Positions 1-15,000 of a stretch of 64,000 nucleotides of DNA are shown piece after piece. Both the position numbers and the translations under genes were made by a program. The stretch is from Balanoglossus misakiensis (Eukaryota; Hemichordata), in NCBI GenBank assembly GCA_040954595.2, contig CM082577.2, forward strand, positions 4,526,001 through 4,590,000, in the 5' to 3' direction. Each line of letters begins with the position of its first letter. The first letter of the stretch is position 1. The notes under the pieces are model-generated. The model saw only the letters and a program-made list of their open reading frames with translations, was not told the origin of the DNA and ran no database searches.

Positions 1-3000
1 TCTCTCTGCTTCGGATGTTCGTTATCAAAATATCTTTTTCTCCCATTTCAAAAAAGACATCCTGAGACAAAAAAGATTTGGAAAAGTAGGTGTTAAATGA
101 TCTTTGGATGCATTACTCGGTTAAATTTTACTTATACATGTATGTACTTGAATAACCTCATGTTGATATCAAAAAAGATGTAATAATCAGGAAATTCACT
201 CTCACTCTTGGGAGAAGAATATGCCCGCCATCCTAAATACATAAAACATTTTCAGGACTTGAGCGATTTGAAAAGACGGATTGATATTAAGATGATGTAG
301 CAGCAGACACAGGAAAAAAAAAACCTGCACATAAAAGCTAGAAGGGGAATAATTAATACACCTGGACATGTACACCAATAGGCTAATTGTGATTTTAGTG
401 ATATTCCAACGAGATGTCATTCTGAATTCATGTCACGAGCTGCTTACGCAGTGTCAGAAACGCAATTATGAAATCTGATGCACACTTTACCCCATTAGGA
501 AGGAGAGAAAGATGCACTTTCAATTAACACAGAAGACAGTGACAGGCAAAATCCTTGTGAATCTGTTTGTAGGCTTCCATATTTACATGTTTGCGGGGAA
601 TGCATATATACATGCATGCATGCACGGTATACACAAGTGATTTTATCAACGAGGTATGAATAAAGAGAAAATGGCAGTTACTGCCTCCTGGGGTTGAATT
701 CCTTGCAACAGAAATAAAAACCGCCCAGAATGAGGGCATTGATGGTTTAAATCGTTTTCCATTCAGTTTAAAGTGATTCACTTACAAAAGATTGGAGGAT
801 GTTCACTGCGAGTTTTGTTCGTGTGAAAACAACACGCAACGTATCAACATACTTGAGTTGTAATCCTAGTGGAATGCTTTCAAACACAATTATTCACGTC
901 AAGGAAATTGCAACAGAAAGGCATTTTTATGCAAGTAGAAGCTGCACGATGCAGTGGTTTAAGAGAATACGAGTGAAAGAGAGGTCGCGACCTCCGGTGA
1001 AACGTGCTTGTCGCGGAGGTTAAAGGTCACTCACCTCATAATCCTAATTGGTGAGGAAAGTCCATTTACAGAGCGAAAAGAGAGAATTATAAAAAGCCAG
1101 CGAGTGAGTGAAATAACAGACGGCATTGACAGAATTTAAAATAGAAAAGTACATGTCATCTGTGAATGTTTTATCAGAAAGGCCATTGATGGCTGTCAGA
1201 GATTGAGTTAGGAAAATATGCAGCTATTTTTGTGAATTAGAGTTGAAAGGGTGAGTGCTGAAAATGAAGTACAATTGAATTCCTTCAACATCATGCAGTC
1301 AATTTCAAAATAGATTTTCTTTGTGTTTTGGTGATAAAAATACACACATTCTCAGATGGTGCAAAATGCAAGGTGGATTTTGTAAGATTTACCCTAAACA
1401 TGTTGATCAATTTTAGGGGGATTCCATGGCCTCAATGGTGAATACTGACTTCAACTCTGCCGTCGCAAGAGTCGCAGTGAACCAGCTTTTAATACAAGTT
1501 AATGCTATAATTGTGTACGCCAATATGTTATGAACTGCTAAGTGGACAGGCAGACCTGTGTACGGCACACTTAAGGAAAACACACAGTCAGGCGTCCTGT
1601 CGGCTTGTACAGAGGCAAAGTGGATCAACGGGGAGTACATTAACAATTAGATGCCTAGAGTTTCTTATTTTTTTTTACCTGAGGATTTTTCTCATGCTTC
1701 TTGATTACTGACATTATGGCTCCTTCGATTTGGTTCACTCCGCCGTCCTGAAATTGCAAGAAGTTCTGATCAAATATTAACATCGGCGGTGGGGGGGGAA
1801 CCTTTTTTCTCTTTTCTTCGCAAAGAATATTTGAACAATCGAGAATGCCCCACACCACCTGCCGCGCTCAGACATACATGTATTTACGGCTGAACAAACC
1901 GACTTGGAAAATGATTGTCGTGCAATATGCCGTGATGCCGTCGTCTGGCACTTGTTGTGAGCGCTGGCATGCGGATGACATGAAACGAAATTGGAATTAT
2001 AACGAAGTAAATCCACTCTAATCGTTGATAACCGAATGGCCTGTTTTTCCCTCTTGTCTACAATGCAGTCTTGTTCGCGACATGAAGTGGTACTGACATG
2101 GAATCATTAAATGTGAATAAGTGTTTTTCTGTGCAGCTTGCATTCTCATGAAGCATGCATAAGGAGGATTGTATATGCAGCAAAATACTGTAAACCTAGG
2201 AAATTTTTTGCAACAATTACTTTTCGCACTATTTTATTTGTTACATTTCATTGATCTAAATCACACATTGTTCTTAAAAATTTTCACGACCATTAATTTT
2301 TTGTGTTTATACTAGCCCATGCAAATTTCATGAAAAAAATTGTTCACGAAAATTTGCCGTACAGTACACTTTATGTAAACTGGTTCAGGGGAACCTTCAA
2401 TATTCCCTGTGTTACTTTCGTATGCACCATAAAATTTCTCATGGAAGCCAGCTGCATCCAAAGAACCTGGCTTGACACTAATGTAAAACCTATTTTTGCA
2501 ACTTAAGAATCTCCAAAATGATTCATTATATATAGTATATAATTATGTCATTACAAGCTTAGTGTAGTCACATATGAACCCCAGGAACCGATATCAACAA
2601 GGTGCCCCAAGGAAATTGTACAAAATAAGACTATTTTGCATTTTTCATTGTACGTCCTCATTCTATTATTTTCGGTGGAAAAATTCACAAAAACATCAAA
2701 ATGATATCTAGATGAAGTAAGGTGTCATGGCGATGCAAGTCACCGGAAAAAATCCCACTTCGCGCAATATCCAATTACATAAACTGTTAAGTGGAGCGTG
2801 ATTAAAACGTGCGACAGCTATAGCTTCAGTGGAGGCGAGTACGCAAAGGTCACGACCCTGCACATGCTATGCGCGCCCGGCGGGACACCTGACCTAATTT
2901 CAGACTCGTGTGCGCATTTTGACGGCGCGTTTGTTTTTCGCTTTTCATTACGTACTTCACACTCGGCCGACAACTTGATCATGCAGCTCCAGATAATCCA

Positions 3001-6000
3001 TTTGGTGGGAGCACTTTGAAGGAAATTGACAATTTGCAGAAATTCACTGGCACTGAAATACCGGTATACGGCACTGATTCAATGTTTGTTTTGTCAATCC
3101 GAATGTCAACGACAATGTAAAGCGAGCTAATAGCATAAACTGACACCAAAAATGTATTTCAACGCAAATCTATCTTTTGTTTGCGTTTGCAATTTGTGAC
3201 GTCCCTTCATAGTGCAATAACAGCAACACATTAACACAATCTTTAAATTGAATACAAATGGGCACTAACTGATGTTTCTACACATTACCAAACTCATCAT
3301 CTCCAACAATGGTTTGCCCTGATTTCGTTTGGTATCAAACATTAGACATTGATTGATGCAAAATGGGTGACGACGAAAGCTATATATCTTCATTTTACAA
3401 TTATGCTGACATGGCTGAATTGATCTGAGGGAATGGCAGCAGAAGATATCAAAAAGCAGCAGATATCCTCTATTTCACAGATAGTTATAAAAACGAAAGA
3501 GAATGCTAAAGGATTTAATCATCTCAAATCGCTCCAATTGTAAAAAAAAGCAATTTCCACACACCTGACCAACTGGTACTTTATCAATGTATCTGACTCG
3601 ATATCCAGCACTGAAAAAGAAAAGAGACAAATAAAGAAATCCACAGGTACATTTCTATAGAAATCATAATTGTCATCAATTTCCTGAGACAAGAAATGGA
3701 GAGAGACAGTCGCACATTACGTACTGCTCACAGTTCAGTTGCCTGCTTTCAGCAATTTGCAAGCGTTTCATGTTTCGACGGCTTGGACGAGTCGCGCGAG
3801 TTCATGCGTGTATTTCTGTAAAGTACGAACACCCGGTATTTTGCCGAAACACTATCCATGCAGCTGAACTCTACTCAACAAACATGGAACTATCACGTGC
3901 ACAAACCATTTTTTTTCTTAAATTGAAAGCTGTAACATAAAAGTTTAATGTGTTAGCATACATGATGTCTAAATCTACTGATTCATAAATATATGATCGC
4001 CTTATAGTGCAACCATTGCATACTCCAAGGGACTCAACTCTTCCCATGCACATATCTACGATTACATCACCGGAGGCACTGCATATACTGTTGCCTTGGA
4101 AACAGTGTGCACTCAAGCTTGGAAAGTAACCCGAGCACTAAGTTTTCTATTTCTAAAAGGCTTTGTGTACAGAGAGAAATGAAGGAGGTATTTGACATTC
4201 TACTTGCATCGGGAGGGTGATCAGTAAACTCCCTGCGCAGCGATACTGCCTGTACGTTCCTTTATTAACTTTATTGGAGATAGTTATTTTAATCTCTGCC
4301 GACCAAAAGGCAGGAAATGTAATCTCTATGAAGAGAAGATAAAGCCAGACTCATGTGAAATTCCGATCGTTGTCGGTTCATTTGCACATGCTCGTTCGTT
4401 CTGCATTGCTGCTAGGAGAGAGAGAGAGAAGAAAACTTGACCAGCTTTGGCCGGTTGTAAACGCGATAACGGTTGTAAGGAAGTTGATTAGCACCGTGCA
4501 AGAATTCACAGCAAATGCACATTACAGAATCAGTCAAGCGTCCTGACACATTGCCGTGGCGATGGATATGCTGGTTATATGCACCATCAGGCTTCCATTA
4601 TTTCAGCTTTAATAATCGGTAATACGAGCTGGGATGGCCGCTCTTATACCTCAGGGGGCGGTTTGACGAAGCGGTACTTCATTACCGCAGCCTAGCCCAA
4701 CAGTCACATCGCCAGGCATTGCACATGCACGCATTGAGTCACCAATTTGCCTTACCTCCCTTCCGGGCTCGATATGGGAACCTCATCCAGCTCATCTCGC
4801 GGCAGCTGCGCATGAGGAGGAATCCGAGGTTTCGGATCTCGTTCCTGCGGCTCCTTGAAATCTTTAAACTCCTTCCGCAGGATTCCCAGTCGGCCGTACA
4901 GCGGCGAGAAGATCTTCCCATTTTTCAGATGGCACTGTTTTAATAAAATCAGAAACAATGCATCATTTTTGCATCTGATTTCGCACTTCCAGCTGTTTGC
5001 TATTTTTCACATGCTGACAAAACTGAGGCGATAAGACTTGGATCACATTTTCCAATATTACAATATTAGTCTTAAGATGATAGCGACACACACTATGCGC
5101 ATTAGCTATCAGTCACGTACACTGTAAAAGGAATAAACTATACATTTTCAAGAGGAAACTCATTAATTATTTTTAGAAAGGAGTTTACAGGAGGCTCAGT
5201 TGAAAATTTAAGATGATTTTACGATGGTATACCCTGTATGCAGTCTTCCTTTACTCAACAGTGCCGCGCATATATATAAAACTCGTATTCAGGTGTGCAT
5301 CCAAACTTGTCCACATTTCCAAACTGTGAATAGAAGCATTGTTGAAAGATCAAGGCACCAGCGCACAGGTTGATCCAGTATCAAGCAGACAAATCAAATA
5401 TTTGAAAGATATCAAACATCGCAACTGTGTCTATTTGAAATCCAGCTTCTCTAAGACCCTGAATGGGGGAATAACCATCTCTTTATTCCAAAAAGCGTAT
5501 AAACGGCATCTGTCTTGTCAGAATATGCCTCCCCACAGCCTGGCAGAAGGAAACTCGATTCAACCATTGTAAAGACCGCTGTTCTGGATTTCTATTAAGT
5601 GCATTACGGTCTCAGGGTTAGCGGCAGGATATTATATTCCAGCCGACGATATGTAGCAAGGGTAATTTATAAGTGATTTGGAAAGTAATTACGGTAATCA
5701 AATTCTTTAATTTCATGGCGTGATTCACAGAATTACATCGCCTGCGCTCTCGCTGCACATCTTTTTCTCAAAGATTTGACTTCAATATTTCATTTAAACC
5801 TTGTCCAGGTTTCTGGGTATGTGGCCGCGATGACATTTAATGAGAGCGGTTGATTTCACACGCGGCGCTGCGAGCACACGGTCGGCGCACTCTGTGATTA
5901 GCACCGTATCCACGGAAACTATTCGGTTTCATAGCTACAGGACAGAGACCGGGTGCGGCTCGTTACGTATTCTCCTCAGCACTGCCACAGCTCCCCACGT

Positions 6001-9000
6001 CAGTTTCCGACGTCCATCTCCATGTCGAAACTGGCCTACTTACAACTGTTTTGCGCCCAATTTAATTATCTCTGAGGCTTGCTCTGACACGTGGCTCCTC
6101 CGCAGTGTTTACTCAGGTGTGGCCTTGTGATTTGTAAATACTTCGCGATTTCTAGATTGCGGAAAATGCGATTTTAATAAAATCAAAATGGCAGTGAAAT
6201 GAAACCTGGTTGGAATTCACACCAGCCTCATGACATAGTCTCTGAAAAAATTTAATTTTAAGTGAAAATGTCAACTTTCCACACACACAGTGACAGACAC
6301 ACCGACAGACAGACAGACATAGACAATAGAATCTAACTGATCCCATAAGCTCTCCCATGCCACATGGGAGCTAATAAAATACACATTATGATTCCGATGT
6401 CAATTATTTCTTATTTTGAACATTTTGCACGAGATATTTTGTGCTGTAATTAATAGTAAACTTGTTTTTAAATGTTTCCATGCAGTTTGTTTGGACAAAC
6501 AAACCAACGTGATATCTTCTGAGAAAAGTTTGAGTAGAACAGTTTTGTAATAAGAAGTCAAACCCTTCCAAGTATTGAGAGAGCTCTTTTCTACGCTCAG
6601 AACTGAGGAAATATAATGTCCCTGCTAGTACCGCACGCCACATGTGATCTACGTCTTTGTGCGTGAGCAATGACCAGGTTTATGGTATATCGTATTGCAG
6701 AATTAGGGAAAGTGTTCATTTCCCAGCTGGACTTCTCACGGGCAATTTTAGATACGAGTACAAAGCAATATCATATAATTTGATCCCAATTATAGGCATC
6801 ATACCAGCAACTCTACGATGCGTATCCTTGTAGGACACATAATACGTTGTGGCCACTTATATCCCGCGATGCACAAAAATCAAAACCAATTTGCCTTATC
6901 ACGCATTCACGAGTTTTGCTGAAATTACAGTCCTGCGAGATACTCCCGTGTCACCATATGGCAAACTTGCCACAACATCAGAGCAGTAGGGATGTACAAT
7001 TTCTTTTAATTGTGGATTTTTGCACTGTATCTTGTAAGTATAACAAATATCTGTAATAAAATATAGGGGGCACAATCCTTGCTTTTGAAATACGAGGCCA
7101 CAATTTTGGTCACTAATGAAAAACACTGCTGAGTCAGCGTTTTTTGATCAATGGTTTGTCTATGCCAGGGGAACACATAACATGTAATTTGGCTGAGCTA
7201 CATGTTAAAATGACAAAGCTAGAAGCGGATTTTCTAGCAATTCTCAATGTAATCCTATGGGACGAGACAAATTCGACACTCGTCATGTGCACGTACATCC
7301 TTAAAAGAATAACGGAGATGGACCTTGCCGGGCTAGGATATAAATCATTATTTTTGGACAAAGCAGAAACCTCATTGACAGCAATAACATAATTAATCAG
7401 CTCTTTTATCCAGCTGTTCATTTAACAAGAAAAAAACACCTGTTTGGTTCCCCTAGCTCAGTGGAAATAAACAAGGCACCTTTCACTTACGATGCATGTC
7501 ACATACGCACAGAGGAAAGATACAATTTTTCACCATTTTCGCAAGCATAATATTTTATAGTCGTGATGGCACGCCACTTTATATTTTTATTACAGTCAAC
7601 TCCAGGAGTGAATATAACATTCATATGACATTAAGAGGCACAACACGATTAAAAGCCGAAACGACATGAGATTTGATTCGGATAAGCAAACAAGATGCTT
7701 CAATAAGTTCTGTTTTCATTTCCACATCCATGACCGGGAGACAATGCGACTTCATTAGAAGGATCGAGGAAGATGACACGACTGACTGATCAGCAATGCC
7801 GCATTTTCAAGGGCGACTTTTCTGTTCCAGAGAGACATTCGAGACAGTCATAATTTCATTTCAATGATTGCGACTGACCTTCTCATTTTTTGTATGGCAA
7901 CTGATATCTGAAAAAACTTCTCTTTGACACCTGGTCGCTCAATCTGCGTCTGCAACCACGACTTTAATATTTGGTTGATATACTTGTATGTCTTTTCAAA
8001 AGCATGTGCATAAACATTATGGAATCTTACCCTTTGACAGGAATTTCAAATGAGATATCAATGTTTAGAAATCAATATCACAATTTGACTGTGCATCTGC
8101 CCTCCAAATTTTAAATCAACAAACACGTGCAATTTTCGAGAGAGCGATAAAAAAATCATCATCCCAAAACGAAAACACACCGAGAGGATTTTTGGCGTAG
8201 TAGAGAATGCAAGATGTGTATCAAACACAATGTGACACATTCTGTTGAACAAACACTGGTCCAGTGAACAGCTCAATTTGACTAATGGCCAGGCTCCTGA
8301 TTAAGGAACGACGAATCAGTGCGGCATGAAATCTTTACAGAAAATAAGTTTATAGGTCAACTGACGTGCGATGATTAGAGCAAAGCGGCTCTGCTGAGTA
8401 GCTACATTCTTCAGGTGTTACATCTACAAGTGAACTTGATGATTATTTTGGAAAACATTAACTGTATCAGCAAGCATTCACTGTCTAAAAAAATGTATGT
8501 ATGTATGGAGTACCGGTACACTGTGTAGATAACATAAATTTACTCTGTTATATATTATTATTTTCAAAATAACCACAATGATCTTTCATGAACACAAAAA
8601 TTCACCTAGACAGCTGAATAAATACAAAGACAAACGGAATATGAACCCAGGACCAATATGTAAAGTCTTACCTAATACACTTAGGAAAACAAGTCACATT
8701 TATGCTATCACAGTTTTAATGATAGATGTGTGTGTCACAACCCTTTTGCCTGTCCCATTTCTCATTCATTAATAAGATATAACCGTTCATACTTGAAATC
8801 CCCCGAGCTTGACAATGCATCATTACAGACAACTCACTGGGCTGTGAATACTGGCCAAATTGCGTTAGGATTTTTCCATATCTGGAAAATCTGATGCCCG
8901 CAAATTGAGTGTAATAAAATACAATTTGAAAACGCGCACGTCGGAGTTGTGCGCTGAAGTGGGGATAGCTTTCAATTAAACTTAACCAGCGGCTTTCGGT

Positions 9001-12000
9001 GTGTTATGCAGAATCAAAGTCCCAGTGTAATAATAATTCACGGTGTATCTCACAGCAACTTTCTCCTGATCGTTAAAGAGAACCTCTCCTCTCAGCAAAT
9101 TATTGTGTCCTTCCATTCTGAACGTTATAGGTCGAGTTCTGCAAACAGTTTCCCTGATCTGGCTTCTAATGCTTTGATACGGCCGGCCGCGTCAGGGCTT
9201 TCATCTCAATTGGAATTTCAGCGACACGCCCCGAAGACAGCCAGTATTAGGTCCTTGAATCCGAGAAAGTAATAACTTTGACACACCAGTCCATCAACGC
9301 AAATCACCACGGCACTCTGTGTTTTCTTCGAAATTGCGTTCTAACAAGGAATTCATGGTGTGTCAGGGCCTCGCAAGAAAAAACCCACGGCATTCTTGTT
9401 CACGATGCAGGAATTACGGATGATTAATTCACAAAGCAGCTTCAATTTTTTGTAGACTTGGATGTTGGAGAATGAGTGATTGTGTCGCAGCAAAATCATC
9501 ACTCTAACATGCAAGTGTAAATGAGTTATAAAAAAGGGTATTACTGGATGGTTTTGATAAGCTGAACTCACAAGCTTATAAACATTCTATTGCAAAGATA
9601 GATATAATCTGCATAAAGCTTTTCACTTTGAAGTGATTGTTGAGGTCGAGCATACAATTTCTCAAGTGAATTTCTCCAGCTAAGGACTAGCAATATAGAT
9701 TTGATTTTGTAATCATCATTCGACAGTAATAATAATTAGGTCACCCCTTTGTGAAGTAGAGCAGCTTATTTTTCTGCCACAGGAAATTAATGGACCTATC
9801 CACACATTAACATATGTAGCTGTAGTTTACATTATTGGCAATAAGATATTTTTCAGAACATGTAGTCACGGTCACTCCACACGCTGTTGTGTAGACGAGC
9901 ACTCCCTAAGATGGTGAACAAATGATAAATGGCACTACTCAGGATAGTAACAAAAATACTAAAGCGCAGGGTTATCCAAGAAGTTGGGATGAAAAGAAAT
10001 GATTGGCGGCCATTTTGAATTTCAAGACAATTTGACACACTTTTAATGTCTCTTTAAAAATTGTGCATGGTGACCCCCAATTTTTATTCTCAATTTTAAG
10101 AGAGAATATCCTAAAGTTGCCTTGAGCAAATTATGAGAAAAAGTTTTAAGACTGATTTTTAAGGTGCATTCTACCTTAACAACAAACATTTATATATTTG
10201 ATGACAGTATCAGGTTAAATTATCCATGGAAGTATTGGGAAGTGGATTTCGATCATGCATTATCCATGTTTCATGGGAAATTCATGATGCTGGAATTAAA
10301 AGCTCAGACGAGCTGTCAATAGCCTTTCTGTTTGATGTTTGCCATATGTTGTTATCTTCTCATTTCAGAATGCTGCCCCTCTGCAAAGTGCAGTTCATGG
10401 AAGGGCACAGACCCGAATGACAGACAAAAACGTGTTTGGTGAAAAAAAATTGCAAAGAGTTGCACTGGTCAAATCTTCGGGGTACATTCTCAGTAACCAA
10501 AATTGTAGATCTTTCCATGAGTTTTTTCCAGTGATCTATTGAGTTCTTGATGTCGAAAATATTGAATGTGAATTTTTTTTACATGATAATCACCACCTTG
10601 TACTATAATCGGTAAATCAAGCTTCCAGGAATTTCTGGGATTAAATGTCAATTTTTTTTGATACTCAAGGACCTCCCACGAGCGGTTTCCACAAACCTTG
10701 TATGAAACCCATTTTTCGCTTACCCGACTCTCTCTAACAGAGAGCACATCTCAAAGGAAAACAAGATAACAGAGACGGCAATAAAAACAAAATCTAATGG
10801 TTATCTGGTGAATCACTCTCATCAAAATGTCCAGATACGAATTGCGGTCATAATTTACTGAGTAGTTACCATGGCAGCAGTGAGCCTTTAAAATAACCAC
10901 TGGGTACACTTGACATCTTTCATCCCAAGCGTTTGGCATATCAACATAGAAAGTTTTAAAAAAGACATCAATGATATATAGGTCTTTGTCATAAATACTT
11001 CATTTGGCAGAGAAATAACTGTGATTAAAAAGAAGTTGCCACAAACCTATCACAGAACCTTAATATGGACAAAGGTATACCTGTATCAAACATTAGGGAA
11101 TGCTTATCTACAAGAATAGAATATAGAATGATTATCCATACCCTCAAACATGGAGCTATCAATACATGTTTGGCATTTCAGAAGTAACACAGTCATTCTT
11201 AATACGTTTGCAAGATAAAAAAAGAATTCGCTTTCCACACTTTCAACTTTGGTGGCAACTAACAAGTTTTGGAAATCGTTACCTCTCTTATAAGTCTGAT
11301 ATAAATATTGTTGAAATACTGTGCTTTTGACAAATTACAGTTACTATCTCCAGATGTTGTTGACTGACAGGATATTGCGTTCTACAGGTGATCCCCGCTA
11401 TTATTCATGATGAGCACAAAGCCCTTGTCTCAACAGAATACGTAGGGGAGAATATATATTGAGCCAATCAAAGAACTCCTGGGTGGACAGTAAAAAACTC
11501 TCGAGCAACGATTCCCAGTGTGCTCTGTTTTCAAACAGAGTTGTGAAAGCTTGATTTAAAAGCTGCAGATTACTTTCCCCGCCATAGAAAGCTAATTTGC
11601 TGGCTTACCTTGATGACGGAGACATAGATCGGCCATCCTTCATGTTGACAAAGCAGCTGTGAGATCTGTGAAAATTAATTGTAACAACACTTTAGTTTAC
11701 TAAAACTCGGTGCGAATTTATTGCTCCAATCAGATCCTTCTGACAGGAATTGCTATTTGCCGATAATATGGCTCCCCGGTGACCGGGCATGGTTTCCCCA
11801 TTAGCCCCGGAGACGGCCGACGTATCACTTGCCGGGCTCTTGCAAAGACGACGACCCTGTCTGTGGTTTTAATACTACAACTTTGGAGGTTTAAACTGCC
11901 TGGCTGATCATGTCTCTGTCTGTTTCCTGATCATCCGGTGATATATGTCATACCTCGAGTTGACTCAACTTTCTGTCGCAGGGTACTAATTCAGAGGAAT

Positions 12001-15000
12001 GTGACAGGCACCGATATCTCAGCAAATATCAAAGGGTTACGGCAAGAAATTGGAAGAACGACTGTCACCGTGTGTGCATAATGAACGTGTCGCGTTCTCT
12101 CGCACAGCTTAAACTTGCACACAGTTGTGCTCAAGGAAGACCCTGATTTGCATATTTTTGGAGAATTTCCTTGAACGTAATGTGATTTCTAGTCACTGAC
12201 AACTGAAGCACATTTAATACATAACAACGCACAGTATGTAGCTGTGTACTTTTCTATGTCAAACATAGGGTTCTACAAATTGCCACTTTTCTGGCTTTCA
12301 ATGTAACAACGACAGTTTCCAGGCGTCGCTCTCTTCCCTCCTGACACACATACATGTATCAATCTACATATTTATGAGATATCTACATATTTATGAGAAC
12401 TGTTACATTTATCCATAATTCATGCGATTGGATATACACTTCAGCGTGCCGTCGAATGCACTTGCGATAAAAGAAAACAGATTTCTTCGATCAGCTTCGC
12501 TCACGAAGTTGGGAAACAAAGTTAGAGCCACTAAAACTCAATCACTGTCACTGTTTGTCATGGTAATGGCACTCTTTGCGCGCTGTCAGCGCCTAAGAAG
12601 TTCGGACAAAGGCACAGCTGAAGTGCGGCGTAATTTCATTACTGGGAGAGACGCTCGGCTGGATGAGTAACGTTTCTTGACGTGAAAGGAAGAGCGGATC
12701 AAGCGGGTGTACAGGTACAGGTCTCGCTGATTAACAGTCTAGTCACAGCCCTCGCATGAACTCGGTCAGGCAGCCAAGTAGCGTGCAATGGCCGAGCTGC
12801 ACATTACACTGACAGATGAAACGAAAAAAAAAAAAAAAAACGGGACTATCTGTGTACATGTAAATTAGTCCGCCTTGATCATTTCAAAAAAGTCTTCGCT
12901 GAGACTCCTAATTACCAGCCATTAATTAACGGCATGCGGGCCAAGAATACCGGAGTGTTAATCTGGCATTCAGTATTAAAGGATCTGGCATCAGCTTGCT
13001 CGCCGCATCACTCTCTTCGATTGATTTCGTACCACTAAGACACAAACACACGCTCTCTCTCTTAAAAAGTAAATCACCCTATTTTGACAATTTTCAGGCG
13101 TGTCATTTGCATGGCTGATTTGACTCGTAAAGCACGTCTCAGACTCTTTCTCTGAGACGCTCCAAAGCGCCGCTGTTCTTCCCTCGCCCTGATGGCTGCA
13201 GATTCAAAACGACATCCGTTTATCTCCTTTTTTTTATTCCGAGTTGTAATTCCAAAACAATACATCACTTAGACTGATTAGCAAAAAAACCAGGTGAGAT
13301 TTGAGAGCTTTATACGTGTTAAGTTATGACCTGTGTAGAAAAGACCCTTCTCAAGTCTAATTTAACTTGCTTTGAGCAACATCGAAAGCTGATTTATCCC
13401 AGGGATGAAGGTAATTCCGATCAAACCACGTTCCGTGCCAATTCTAACATTTTTCCCCCCTTTAATCTCGACGCCCATCATAAAAAAAAAGTCTGCACAG
13501 CTGACAGGATTTATTTCATTTGATCAGAGTCTTAGGGCTGAGACTGCCGCCTTGGGATGTCAATCCGTTTTAACAACTGCAAGTTTTCATGAAATTAAGT
13601 TTTTAAGACATTCATAAATATAGCCGTGATTTATTACCGAGAGTGATGCAGGTTCACACATCAACTGCTGGCTGACTGATGAATTTGCCATGTTATGATT
13701 TTTAATGTCGACGCGGAGACACAGCCAGACAGTTGAGAAGGCTGGAATTACAAGACACCATCGTCGCTGCTAAATGATGAAATACATCCTGCCATTTATA
13801 GCATGATAGCTCCAAAGTTCCTGTTGCTTAGCGACTGCTGCTCTGTCGCTTAGCAACCACTGTCATGAAAGTAGACTCAACAGGCTCCAAACTGAGGCCA
13901 AGGCTTGGGTACCTACATCGACGAAAGTGGGTATAGCTGCAGAATGTCTAATAAAAGTTTTAAAAAGACACATTTACCAGACATGGCATTAACTCTCACT
14001 GTCCTACTTGCATACATAGATGATATAACATGCCTTGTAGGTTCTCCGTTCTCAAGTGAAATTTTGATAACTTGGAACAATTTCTTTCAATTCTTAATGT
14101 TATCAGGAGGGTGCCCGATTGAATGCGACATTCAAGTTTATGATCGTGTCTGCCTTGGGCGCTCTCTGTTATCTCGGCAATTCTGATAACAAAATGCAAA
14201 CCTGGATCGGGTTCTCTCTGAAATTTCAACTCCAGCTTCATTTCCAAAGCACCAGGCTTTGTGATAAAAAAAAAATGAAAAGCTTTTGCGAATTTCACAA
14301 AAGCCCTGAACAGTTTTCATTACTTGTATCTTTATTTTATAAGAAACGTACCGGTCACTTACACTACAGAGAAACCCGAATTCTCTATTAAGGAAACCTC
14401 TCTGTAAAGGTAGTATGAGATAGATTTGTGACAATATCTTCATGACAAATTTCTTTTTTCTTTAACACCAATATATCAATGGCAAGAGCTCTTCCTGTGA
14501 ATTATATTCCCATATCATCACGCTTTGCAGTACCGGAAGTGTTTGTTTTGGTTGTAAAAAGAACTCGAGTTCTATCAATTCCCTGGAGTGACAAGTTTCA
14601 CCATCTAATATCCCCATACTTTTTAACTGTTTGATAATTTCTATATTCCGGACGTGGCCTCAAAACAGCCTAAACTCAGAAACCGATTAAAATATTCCAC
14701 TGAACTCTGAAACTAGCAACATACACATACACGGAAACCTGGAAGTGTTGCATGCTGGGAAATTATTGAAAGCAATGATTACACCACACTGAAGCTTGGG
14801 AACTCTGAGCATAGCCTTTGCCTACAAATACGATACGCGCAAATGCAATTTGCATCAGCCAAGTGAGCGAACTGTTCAAATTTTAGGTCCTTTTCAGGGA
14901 GTCTGCGGTGTTTCCAACCATAGACTGACCAGCCATTCACTAGAATCAGATTGAAAAAGCTACACAGAACCGTCACGCTTGCACTGCAGCGCCAGCCACG

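Noticed and set aside
13996-14443. Overlapping 90-100 codon open frames on both strands
   Set aside because: Both lie in a large intron, have no recognisable domain, and contradict each other in frame and strand.
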